Part shown: in pieces, positions 14,446 to 22,136 of the stretch | How the letters are laid out: each line of letters starts with the position of its first letter | Position numbering within the stretch: the first letter of the stretch is position 1 | From: CAVDWX01 sp963612735 | Lineage (GTDB): Bacteria > Bacillota_I > Bacilli_A > RFN20 > CAG-826 | Reading direction: 5' to 3' | NCBI GenBank assembly: GCA_963612735.1 | Contig: CAVDWX010000099.1 | Coordinates: 1-22,181, forward strand | Length of the DNA: 22,181 nucleotides | Notes under the pieces: model-generated | Told to the model about the DNA's origin: nothing | Database searches by the model: none | What the model saw: only the letters and a program-made list of their open reading frames with translations | Program-made: the position numbers and the translations under genes

Positions 14446-16386
14446 CTAACTTCCCCTATTTTTTACTTGGAAAGGGGAATTCCCTTGAAAAGGGCTACCA
14501 TTATTGTGCCTTTTTCCTACGCCGCTGAACATTTCGCTCCATGAATCACTTAACGGACTATAATCAGTTTTTGATGGACTTTCATTAAAGAAGTTTGAGA
14601 AATCTAATTCTACACCATCTCCGAATTCATCTTCATTACGACGATTTAAAACTTCCCAACAGCATAATACAAAACAATAGTTTCTATCATCGTGCATCTT
14701 ACTTGCTTTTTCGGGAGGTAATTTATAAGTTATATTACTTGAGCCAGGTGTCCTAACTTTAACCATAGCGCAAATTTCTTCTTTCATTAAATCCATTTGA
14801 ACCAAAGAAGCTCTTTCGGCTTTTGAAAGTTTTCTTTCTGTGCCATCATCGAATGTTAATACGTCGTATTTCGGACATTCTGGTGGAAATTTTATAGCTC
14901 CTTGGGGAACTAAAACTTTAGCTGCTTCGAATAAAGCATTTCTGTATTTACGAGGTTCAACTATTTTTAAACAGCCTTTAATAGCTTTTTTATAGGGTTC
15001 AGCCCATCTAACGCTATATTCATTATTTTCATCATAAATACCAGGTCTAGAAATTCCTTGGTCATCAACCCAATCTTTTGCTAGCCCTTGTGCTATACTA
15101 GAGGCCTGTCCCCCACTACCACCATCTAATAAAACAGTGACATTTTCATAATAAGGGACTCTATCTCGCCCATTAAATTCATAAATAAGTTGACGTATTC
15201 TATTAACTTGTTCTTCAACAATCATAGGTCTTTTTGAGCCATCACCATAAGTGACGACCAAATTCTCCATATGAACACAACGCCCACAATATTTATTCTC
15301 TTTGTTTTTATATAAATCCATAACTAAAATAGGAGCATTATCTATTTTACTTGCAGGGTCATAAGCAATAATATATTTATGTTGCATACCGCCCCATCTG
15401 GTTGCGGGAACATAAGTTTCTGTATTTGAAATAATATCAGCACGCGAGACAACACAATCTTCTAAATTAAAGCTATCAAAGATATTAAAATATTCTCTAC
15501 GCCCTGCAATTTCATTCTCACGCATTTTACGATCAATTTCCTCTTGCGATAATAAAGGGGAAATCGGTTTCCCACATACAGTAGGATGCATAGGGACCTC
15601 ACAATTTAAGTCAGCAACGAAATATTTTTCATTACCAGCTAACATTTGTTTGGTGCCTTCTTTATATTTTGCATAGAAATAAGAACCTGTATCTGAAGCA
15701 GATCCTATATAAAAACGAATGTTAGGGATTTCAGTCGGATAAACCTCTCCATCATAAGTGCCACCAAGCTTAAATTCTGAGTCTTGGGACATATAAGGTT
15801 CTGTGTCATCATAAGTAGAAGGGGAGATGAAACCAGCTTCATCATAGACGTTCATTTGGGAACGACGACCGCGAGCTGACCTTGAAGAACCAGCAATTGC
15901 ATTAACCTTTGAACCGTTCTCCAGTTCACATCTATTGCCAGTTTTACCATCATGAGTGAACCCATTACTATCACTTTTTGTTTTATGCAATTCATCTATA
16001 AAAACGGTATTATTTGAAATAATAGTCTTTATGCTATTAGTTGCAATATCTTCCATTTTCTTAAATGTATCATTTGCAGTCTGCCAATTTTCTGATATAA
16101 TTTGTACCTGAATTTTTGGAAATAATAATGTACGTGCCATTATAATACACCCAATTAAAAATGATTTACCTAAGTTTCTGCTTGCTGCAATAACAACATA
16201 TTCTTTTGTCCAAGATTCAGAAACTAACCATTTTTGATAATCCATCAGTGTTATATTGAATATCTTCTCGATAAACTGCACAGGATTATTCCTGCCCCAT
16301 TGAATTAATTTAATATATTTTTCCATTGACTCGTAATCACGTAGAGTCACGTTGTTATTTATTTTATGTTGATAAACACTAATCAC
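14446..16386 (-). CDS. terL: Terminase large subunit (packaging ATPase and nuclease)
   Basis: A 646-residue protein with both expected domains. The ATPase has a deviant Walker A at about 67-75 (AASRNLGKS), Walker B at about 178-183 (MNVYDEAG with D182/E183) and a coupling-like IGSASDTGS at about 227-235. The RNase H-like nuclease has D343 (IIAYDPAS), D421 (VTVLLDGG) and D566/D567 (MHDDRNYCF). It pumps DNA into proheads through the portal and cuts concatemers. The start is GTG: the bases read ATGTGATT, and the ATG two bases upstream runs straight into a stop, so the GTG frame is the coding one. AGGAGG is placed well for it. The next in-frame ATG is codon 21. It follows an endonuclease cassette that ends in a terminator. 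Confidence 0.92.
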   Translation of the reverse strand: MISVYQHKINNNVTLRDYESMEKYIKLIQWGRNNPVQFIEKIFNITLMDYQKWLVSESWTKEYVVIAASRNLGKSFLIGCIIMARTLLFPKIQVQIISENWQTANDTFKKMEDIATNSIKTIISNNTVFIDELHKTKSDSNGFTHDGKTGNRCELENGSKVNAIAGSSRSARGRRSQMNVYDEAGFISPSTYDDTEPYMSQDSEFKLGGTYDGEVYPTEIPNIRFYIGSASDTGSYFYAKYKEGTKQMLAGNEKYFVADLNCEVPMHPTVCGKPISPLLSQEEIDRKMRENEIAGRREYFNIFDSFNLEDCVVSRADIISNTETYVPATRWGGMQHKYIIAYDPASKIDNAPILVMDLYKNKENKYCGRCVHMENLVVTYGDGSKRPMIVEEQVNRIRQLIYEFNGRDRVPYYENVTVLLDGGSGGQASSIAQGLAKDWVDDQGISRPGIYDENNEYSVRWAEPYKKAIKGCLKIVEPRKYRNALFEAAKVLVPQGAIKFPPECPKYDVLTFDDGTERKLSKAERASLVQMDLMKEEICAMVKVRTPGSSNITYKLPPEKASKMHDDRNYCFVLCCWEVLNRRNEDEFGDGVELDFSNFFNESPSKTDYSPLSDSWSEMFSGVGKRHNNGSPFQGNSPFQVKNRGS

Positions 16387-16412
16387 ATAACTTTCCTCCT
16401 TTTACAAGCCAA

Positions 16413-16443
16413 TATAAAAAGACAAGAGATTAATCTTGTCTTT
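16413..16443 (-). terminator. Terminator between the endonuclease gene and terL
   Basis: AAAGACAAGA (16418-16427) pairs perfectly with TCTTGTCTTT (16434-16443) around a 6-nt loop. On the minus strand the stem runs into TTTTTATATT. It begins 6 bases after the endonuclease stop and ends 27 bases before the terL start, with the terL Shine-Dalgarno just downstream. It closes the endonuclease cassette and would reduce read-through into terL. Confidence 0.85.
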
Positions 16444-16448
16444 GCCTT

Positions 16449-18245
16449 TTATTTAACTGTATACACCCAAGTTTTGGTTCCACAATCACAAATCCTATGA
16501 TAGCCTTGCAAATGCATTCTTTCAACTTCTCCAGCTTCTTGTTCTTGGTAACGAGAACGAATATCACCAGTGTTTAGATTCATCCATACATAATTTGGAT
16601 TATTAATTGAAACGCAATCAAAACCTAGAGTTTTATATATATCTCCTTTTGTTTTTGTGATATCATTATAAGAAGATATTGTATCTCCCTGTTGTAATAA
16701 CGAAACAAAATGAGTAAACAACTTGGAAGCTCCTCCTTGAATAGTGCAATTATGTTTATTGCAAAATCTAGACAACTCCCAAGTATATTTTTTATTTTTT
16801 GGTTTTACAAACGTCATACAAGCAACTAATTCGTTTTGGTAGAATAAACCATATTGTCTATTTGAATGATCATTGCCTTGTATATGATTTTCATTAAGAA
16901 AATCTTTCTTTTGTTTTTTACTAATTTCTTGAAGAATACATTTACGAGCACCTATTTTTTGTGTATTTTGTAAGAATAAAGTTTTTAATCTGTTTTTAAT
17001 ATTTTGTTGTTCAACGGGATTATTCCGTTCGTATTCGAATATTTGAAACAAAAATATCCCTTTTTCTTCTGCTTTTAAAGATTTTTTTTGATGTGTCGTA
17101 GAACGCCCATTATGATCTTGAAACTTTTCTTGTATATCGCAATGCCAATAATCACCATTGAATTCAATTCCCATCTTTCTACTTGGAATATAAATATCAA
17201 TCTCTAAAGGCTTAATTGCATCTTTTTCATGCATAATAATGTCTAAATCTATAATATTACACTCTTGTATTAAGAATTCTTTAATATCATATTCATAATG
17301 ACTCATCCCTGCAGAATATTTTACATATTCCTGAAGATTATTATCCACTACTCTTTGATTTATTGTAGTGCGGTCTACATTAAAGAATGTGGCTAATTCT
17401 ATATAAGTTTGATTAGAATTATCTTTTAAATATTCTACAAACTTATCTTGGTTTTCCCAAATATCATAATGATTTATATCCTTCTGAGAAAAATATTTAG
17501 TTCCATTTACTAAAAGACTATTATTAATGCTTTTTTTACGATTGAAATAATTTTCGTCATCATATCTTTTTTTTAAAGTTTGTTTACGTTTAATTACATT
17601 ATTGTAATTTTCATTACCGTAATTCTCCATTTTAGTCTTTTTTATTTTATTCAACACTTCTTCTTTTACTTCAGGAATGCTATATTTTTCTTGTAATTTT
17701 GCACTTATTTGTTCTTTATTATTATAATTCTCATCTCCATATCTATCTAATCTTGTTTGCTTAGATTTATCTTGGATTGATTTTTTATAATTATCATCTT
17801 CAAGTGCTTTTAATTGTTTTGTTTTATTTGCTTGCTCTATATTAGTATAATTACAATCTCCATAACGTTCTAATTTTGTTTGTTTAACTTTATTAATATA
17901 TTCTTCTTTTATATCAATATCTTTAAATTGTTCTATTTTAGTCTGAGAGATACTTTCGCCATTGCGATAGTTTTCATCGCCATATTTCTCTAAACAAGTC
18001 TTTTTAGCTAAATCTGAATTTCTATAAGTAGATTCTCCATATCTCTCTTCTGTAGTTTTCTTCATTGTGGCCTGAATTTGGTCATTATTTTTCTTTTGAA
18101 CTAAATTTTCTTTAATTAATTTCTTAAAGAAAGTAGGACTAAAGCCAAAATAATTGCAAATTTGGTCACGATTCCACAATTTATTAATATAACAATCATT
18201 AATTTCCTCTAATTGTTCTTTAGATAATATCTTTTTCTTTGCCAT
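16449..18245 (-). CDS. Free-standing homing-endonuclease-like protein (Vsr-like nuclease)
   Basis: A 598-residue mobile-element protein. Residues 15-50 look like a helix-turn-helix. Residues 61-240 hold about eight or nine ~20-residue repeats (consensus KQTxxxRYGDxNYxN), probably DNA-reading modules. A second helix-turn-helix lies at about 268-305. Residues 314-420 resemble a Vsr/PD-(D/E)xK nuclease: SHYEYD, LEIDIYIP (D350), MGIEFNGDYWH (E361), and HQKKSLKAEEKGI. Residues 435-560 look acetyltransferase-fold-like (GGASKLF), and the end has ICDCGTKTW. Such proteins cut a specific site and spread by repair into empty alleles. There is no Shine-Dalgarno; a promoter lies right before the ATG. Activity and target are unproven. 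Confidence 0.8.
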   Translation of the reverse strand: MAKKKILSKEQLEEINDCYINKLWNRDQICNYFGFSPTFFKKLIKENLVQKKNNDQIQATMKKTTEERYGESTYRNSDLAKKTCLEKYGDENYRNGESISQTKIEQFKDIDIKEEYINKVKQTKLERYGDCNYTNIEQANKTKQLKALEDDNYKKSIQDKSKQTRLDRYGDENYNNKEQISAKLQEKYSIPEVKEEVLNKIKKTKMENYGNENYNNVIKRKQTLKKRYDDENYFNRKKSINNSLLVNGTKYFSQKDINHYDIWENQDKFVEYLKDNSNQTYIELATFFNVDRTTINQRVVDNNLQEYVKYSAGMSHYEYDIKEFLIQECNIIDLDIIMHEKDAIKPLEIDIYIPSRKMGIEFNGDYWHCDIQEKFQDHNGRSTTHQKKSLKAEEKGIFLFQIFEYERNNPVEQQNIKNRLKTLFLQNTQKIGARKCILQEISKKQKKDFLNENHIQGNDHSNRQYGLFYQNELVACMTFVKPKNKKYTWELSRFCNKHNCTIQGGASKLFTHFVSLLQQGDTISSYNDITKTKGDIYKTLGFDCVSINNPNYVWMNLNTGDIRSRYQEQEAGEVERMHLQGYHRICDCGTKTWVYTVK

Positions 18246-18253
18246 ATATTATT

Positions 18254-18282
18254 ATTATACTGCATTTTTTTAACATTTTAAA
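18254..18282 (-). promoter_or_regulatory. Sigma-A-like promoter for the endonuclease gene (predicted leaderless)
   Basis: On the minus strand a perfect TATAAT (18254-18259) lies 17 bases after TTTAAA (18277-18282), which matches TTGACA at 4 of 6 positions. The expected transcription start is about 7 bases past the -10, within a base or two of the ATG at 18245. No Shine-Dalgarno is present, so the mRNA would be leaderless or nearly so. Confidence 0.6.
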
Positions 18283-18291
18283 GTAAATCTT

Positions 18292-19470
18292 TTATTTACT
18301 ATTGTTATTATCAATATCATAAAATTCGAATTCTCTTGAAATGAACGCCTCAATGTCCTCTTCAGAAATTCCTTTGAGTCTATAATCTTCAGCAAGCTCA
18401 TCTAAAAGTTCTTGTTTTACAATTTTTTCTTTGGCTAAACGCAATGCCTCTTTAGCTTCACGCGCCACCTTTTGTGCTTTAACTGTGATTGCACGCTGTT
18501 CTTTCAAAATATCTACATAATCTGTTTTCGATAAATTAATTTGGTTTAATTGAGCTTTAAAGCTAATATTAGCAATTTCTTCGATGGCCTTTGAAGTCGC
18601 GATGTCATAAAAGTTTGTTACACCTTTGTCAATTCCGCGCTCTCCGACTTGATTCATTACTTCTGAAAGCATACCACGTCCATTATTGCCAACGCCTTCA
18701 ACAATAAACCCATTCTTTTGAGCTATTGCTGTATTTGAATCTGATAAAGATTTACGCACTTTTTCTAGTTTAGCTAATTGGTCTTGTGTTTCTTCATCTG
18801 TTTTAAGACTCGAAATTAATTCACTAATCTTATCTTCATACTTGCCTATATTAATACTATTTTTTACAATCGATATAGCAGCATTAGCCTTAACAGCATC
18901 TTTACGCATTGCTTCTGTTAACATACTTGATAAATCATGATATAATTTAGGTCTGTCTGCGGGGTTACTATCTTTGAAAGGATCATACCCCAAGATATCT
19001 AAGACATTCATTCTGTTCTTTCTATCATCTTCTGATAGTGAAAGAAGTAATAAATCCTCACTATAAACCTTTTCAAAATTTTGTCTTTTCAGTTGAGAAA
19101 AGAATGTAATACCCTTGTATTGTTCAACCTCATTCACTTTATTAATGTAAATTTGAGGTAATAACTTCACATTTTCTTCTTTGTTTTCTTTGAAGAGTTT
19201 TTTTACTATATTGTTAAAATAAGGAAAATCTGTTCTGTAGCAATATTCAAACAAAGCTTCTTCATAATTTTTTTCATGCTTTTCAAGCAATTCATTAAAT
19301 AATTTTTGAGATTCGCTTAAATTTTCGTTTGCTACATTTTCTTCAGTTGTCTTAGTTTCCTTTATTTCTTCATTTTTTTCTTCTATGTTTTCTGTTTTTT
19401 CTTTCACTTGTTCTTCGATTTTAGTAACAGGTGTTTTTTTAACAGTAGTTTTTTTTGTGCCTTTTGCCAT
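18292..19470 (-). CDS. Conserved phage protein in the small-terminase position
   Basis: The frame is open from an ATG at 19512, but that ATG has no Shine-Dalgarno. The ATG at 19470 (MAKGTKKTT, residue 15 of the longer form) has GGGAG four bases upstream and GGAGG a little further up, so I choose it (392 residues). Residues 1-60 (of the short form) are a Lys/Thr/Glu-rich disordered tail. The rest is helical, with GYDPFKDSNPADRPKLYHDL and NGRGMLSEVMNQ as its most distinctive stretches, then LNQINLSKTDYVDIL and an Ala/Lys coiled coil (VAREAKEALRLAKEKIVKQ). I recall similar proteins next to phage terminases. It may be the small subunit or a packaging accessory, but it is longer than typical small terminases and no HTH is evident. 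Confidence 0.55.
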   Translation of the reverse strand: MAKGTKKTTVKKTPVTKIEEQVKEKTENIEEKNEEIKETKTTEENVANENLSESQKLFNELLEKHEKNYEEALFEYCYRTDFPYFNNIVKKLFKENKEENVKLLPQIYINKVNEVEQYKGITFFSQLKRQNFEKVYSEDLLLLSLSEDDRKNRMNVLDILGYDPFKDSNPADRPKLYHDLSSMLTEAMRKDAVKANAAISIVKNSINIGKYEDKISELISSLKTDEETQDQLAKLEKVRKSLSDSNTAIAQKNGFIVEGVGNNGRGMLSEVMNQVGERGIDKGVTNFYDIATSKAIEEIANISFKAQLNQINLSKTDYVDILKEQRAITVKAQKVAREAKEALRLAKEKIVKQELLDELAEDYRLKGISEEDIEAFISREFEFYDIDNNNSK

Positions 19471-19579
19471 TTGTCTCCCTTTTACCTCCATCTTTTCATT
19501 TAAAAAGCCCATGTTCTGGTCATAGGCAACCTTCTGTTGTGAAACTTCGCCTTTTGGTCTGGTAGCGAGGCACCAGTTT
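19471..19579 (-). other. Possible structured leader before the 18292-19470 gene
   Basis: This 109-base stretch is unusually GC-rich for the window. ACCAG/CTGGT boxes form a hairpin at 19559-19576 (5 bp plus 2 bp with one bulged base), and a second CTGGT (19516-19520) offers an alternative partner. The two segments around the boxes are imperfect direct copies of each other. GGCGA/TTGCC gives another possible helix. It might be a regulatory leader, or a remnant of coding sequence. Confidence 0.3.
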
Positions 19580-20860
19580 TTATTTTACGTTTTTGAGATT
19601 AACGTAATTAACACTAAGAGTATTTCCAGAGAAAATTAATAAAGTTTGTTCTGGATCACCATATAATCTTTTTGAGGCCGCATAAGAATCAGCACCGCAG
19701 ATACTTCCATTAACAAATACTTTGGCACCTTGATAAGATTTCATTTTGCTTTCATGATAATGCCCCATACAGACGTAATCAACGAATTTACGAGTGGCGC
19801 CAACAAAGCTTTGTAGTGCGACATTAACATTGTCTCTATGCCCATGTACACAAATCATTAATTTTCCATTTAATAATTCAAATTTGGAAATGTCAACATC
19901 AAGATTATCATGAGCAAACACAATATTGGTATCTTTTAATCTTGCTTCTAAGTAAAAATCAATTAATTTACAGAAGGATTCTTTTTCAATATGCTCTTTA
20001 TAGTTAGCATTTACACGGCTATGATTATCAGTAACACTTCTATAAATTACTTCAGGAGCAGCTTTTTGTAATTCTACGAGAGCTTCTGCTAAATACTCTG
20101 AAGCGATAATTACTTGTTCAATAACATCTTCTTCCTCTTCAATTCGCGCTGTAATATGAATTAAACCATGAATACAGTCATTAAGATTAGATACATTAAG
20201 TCTTTTTACATGATTATTTTTACATAACCTAATTGTTTCTTCAACATAAGCCATTAATCTTTTCTTAGCAATCTCGTTGTTATATTTATTAGCAAAATTA
20301 TCTATTTGCATCCCAATATGTAAATCTGAAATCAACATAACAGCTTCATTAGTGCATTCAACTTCATCTTTTTCGTAATTGACTTTTGGCAATTCTGGGA
20401 TTTTAACAATAGCATCTCCAATTAATTTCTTAATGTTCTCAATTCTTGCTTCATCTCTAAGAGTTCTGCGGTAACTATGCATTGTGTCCCAAGTTTTTAC
20501 TTGTTGTTTATACAGATTTCTTTTAATTTCCTCTGTTTTTTCTTCAAACTCTTCAAAAGTGATTGAATCTATGTTTTTTCCAGATAGCATTTTATCATTG
20601 GTAATCATTTCGTTATTAGCATAACGCTTATCTTTTACCCATTGCTTGAATGTTTCAGCTTTTTTAACTTCGCCATTTTTATCTGTAGGTTGTAAAATTT
20701 CTATTAATTTAGCCCAACCTCCGACTTCTCTCTTTTCTGGATTTGTTAATTGAATAAATGCACAACCAATTTGGTACATTTCTTCTTCTGTGTATTTTCC
20801 ATCGTCTCTGTTATCAATATCGATCCCATCAACGAGATCCCAAAATTCTTTTATTGTCAT
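19580..20860 (-). CDS. Calcineurin-like metallophosphoesterase with N-terminal extension
   Basis: A 426-residue protein. Residues 1-165 are helical with charged linkers and may bind DNA or partners. The catalytic domain shows the family motifs: D179-L-H181 (VMLISDLHIG), N227-D228 (SNLNDCIHG), D278-N279-H280 (VTDNHSR), H339-G-H341 (ICVHGHRD) and G366-H-Y-H369 (CMGHYHE). Metal ligands D, H, D, N, H, H and H are all present. However, the glycines of the usual GD and GNH(D/E) signatures are replaced by N227 and D278. Such phage enzymes are usually nucleases or phosphodiesterases acting on DNA ends; the substrate here is unknown. The gene is preceded by an AAGGAGAATC and a palindrome (20894-20910). 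Confidence 0.8.
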   Translation of the reverse strand: MTIKEFWDLVDGIDIDNRDDGKYTEEEMYQIGCAFIQLTNPEKREVGGWAKLIEILQPTDKNGEVKKAETFKQWVKDKRYANNEMITNDKMLSGKNIDSITFEEFEEKTEEIKRNLYKQQVKTWDTMHSYRRTLRDEARIENIKKLIGDAIVKIPELPKVNYEKDEVECTNEAVMLISDLHIGMQIDNFANKYNNEIAKKRLMAYVEETIRLCKNNHVKRLNVSNLNDCIHGLIHITARIEEEEDVIEQVIIASEYLAEALVELQKAAPEVIYRSVTDNHSRVNANYKEHIEKESFCKLIDFYLEARLKDTNIVFAHDNLDVDISKFELLNGKLMICVHGHRDNVNVALQSFVGATRKFVDYVCMGHYHESKMKSYQGAKVFVNGSICGADSYAASKRLYGDPEQTLLIFSGNTLSVNYVNLKNVK

Positions 20861-20893
20861 CTATTCTGATTCTCCTTTTACGTACTACTACTA

Positions 20894-20910
20894 GATAACT
20901 ACTAGTTATC
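20894..20910. promoter_or_regulatory. 17-bp palindrome upstream of the phosphoesterase gene (operator-like)
   Basis: GATAACTA and TAGTTATC flank a central C, giving 8-bp perfect arms. The spacer is one base, too short for an RNA loop without losing pairs, so a DNA-binding dimer site is more natural than a terminator. Nearby TACTACTACTAG repeats part of the arm. It lies 34 bases before the start codon at 20860. Confidence 0.4.
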
Positions 20911-21026
20911 CACTAATTCTTTGTCTTTTAAGATATGAAAAGAGCATTTTATTTTCTTTTTTCTCTCCTCTCTCACTATAAGAAAAGGCAAAGTTCCTGT
21001 CTACAAAATTGAAATTCGACGCATAT

Positions 21027-21875
21027 TTATGCATCTTTTTCTTTTTCTCTCTTTTTTTTGATAAAATTTGCTTTATATTTTTTACGATAATTTTTATAGC
21101 ACTTATCGCACAAAGTTCTTTTTGTCTTAGATTTCTTTTCAAATTCTCTACCACATTCTGTGCAAGTGCATTTGCTTATTTTTATCATTTTGATAAATTT
21201 ATCAATTTCATTAATTGTTTCTGCTTGAAACACCACTTCCCCTGAATTTGCTAGAAATGCAGGTTTATAAGTTGGATAGTTGTCGTTTTTAACTTTTAGA
21301 TAATCTAGGAATACATCAATACCTTGTTCTTTTAATTGTGTTCTATAATGAGCTATTCTGTCTTGACTATTACTCCCATATCTTTTAGTCTCTACATCAG
21401 TTACATGTCTCATACACCAAGAATTAACTGTCCTTGATTTTTGTACCCTTTTAAAGTTTTGCACTTGAAACTTGTAGTAGAATAATAATCCTGCCCAATA
21501 TTGTTTTACCCAAAGGGGAACATCGAGTCCATTTAGAAAATCAATTTCACTCTTGTAGATCTTAACAGGCTTTAAATGCTCTTTATAATTGATCCTCGTA
21601 TAAACCAATCTTTTAGCTTTATGATAAATTTTTTCAAATTCACAGAGAAGTTGTCTATTGTCCTCGATGTAATAAACTGATTGCGCACATCGATTTTCAA
21701 TTTTAAACCATTCTTCAAACAAGTCTGCTTTATCGATAAGAAGTTTCACGTTGATTAAATATTGCAAATAAATTAATTCTTGTTTATATTTGATTTTGGT
21801 ATCAATAGGCTCATCTTCTGTAAGTCTTTTTTCTTCAAATATTCGTTCACAATTTCTTGCCCAATCTACAATCAT
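21027..21875 (-). CDS. Zinc-ribbon phage protein of unknown function
   Basis: A 282-residue protein. The first ~90 residues are helical with many acidic residues. The middle has WVKQYWAGLLFYYKFQVQNF (about 122-141) and SWCMRHVTDVETKRYG, which look like a conserved aromatic core. The C-terminus has C238-C241 and C256-C259 (TCTECGREF ... LCDKCYKNY), a zinc ribbon, then a Lys/Arg tail (FIKKKREKEKDA), likely nucleic-acid binding. It is the first gene after the A+T-rich repeat region, so an early regulator or DNA-processing factor is possible. I do not recognise the family. AAGGAGG lies upstream with good spacing. Confidence 0.6.
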   Translation of the reverse strand: MIVDWARNCERIFEEKRLTEDEPIDTKIKYKQELIYLQYLINVKLLIDKADLFEEWFKIENRCAQSVYYIEDNRQLLCEFEKIYHKAKRLVYTRINYKEHLKPVKIYKSEIDFLNGLDVPLWVKQYWAGLLFYYKFQVQNFKRVQKSRTVNSWCMRHVTDVETKRYGSNSQDRIAHYRTQLKEQGIDVFLDYLKVKNDNYPTYKPAFLANSGEVVFQAETINEIDKFIKMIKISKCTCTECGREFEKKSKTKRTLCDKCYKNYRKKYKANFIKKKREKEKDA

Positions 21876-21925
21876 GTCAATTCCTCCTTTGGCTATCTTA
21901 GTGTAAATAATTCTTGTTTATTTAT

Positions 21926-21954
21926 AGTATACTACTTTTTCTCGAAAAAATAAA
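21926..21954 (-). promoter_or_regulatory. Weak candidate promoter for the zinc-ribbon gene
   Basis: TATACT (21926-21931) is a good -10. The -35 at 17 bases (TTTATT, 21949-21954) matches the consensus at only 3 of 6 positions. The perfect palindrome TAGTATACTA overlaps the -10, so a repressor or another polymerase could act here. It lies about 50 bases before the start codon. Confidence 0.3.
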
Positions 21955-22030
21955 CTAAGATTTTATTTTTTTGTTTTTTTTGTATGTTTTTTTATACTCA
22001 TTTAGAATATACACTTGTTTAAAGTATATG

Positions 22031-22074
22031 TGTGTTTTATATTACTATGTGTTTTATATTATACTGTGTTATTA
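22031..22074. repeat. 17-bp-spaced direct repeats
   Basis: TGTGTTTTATATTA occurs exactly at 22031-22044 and 22048-22061. A shorter copy (TGTGTT then TATTA-like) begins at 22065. The starts are 17 bases apart. Regular spacing suggests iteron-like protein sites more than chance, though the sequence is low-complexity. Confidence 0.55.
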
Positions 22075-22095
22075 TTTTACTATTATTTAAAATAT

Positions 22096-22136
22096 ATTCT
22101 AGTATATTATATTCTAGTATATTATATTCTAGTATT
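22096..22136. repeat. 15-bp tandem repeats
   Basis: ATTCTAGTATATTAT occurs twice in tandem (22096-22110, 22111-22125) and a third partial copy ATTCTAGTAT starts at 22126. Each copy carries a CTAG core within a near-palindrome. It could be an origin-like or regulator-binding array, or replication slippage. Confidence 0.65.

Noticed and set aside
17560..18060. CRISPR-like or satellite repeats
   Set aside because: The similarity is at protein level (RYGDxNYxN modules); the DNA copies vary too much and have no uniform spacers.
20906..21154. 82-residue minus-strand ORF overlapping the end of the zinc-ribbon gene
   Set aside because: It lies in another frame over the zinc-ribbon coding region, has Lys-rich low-complexity composition, and continues through the noncoding gap without its own clear function.
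22096..22136. CRISPR array
   Set aside because: Units are 15 bp in tandem with no spacers.
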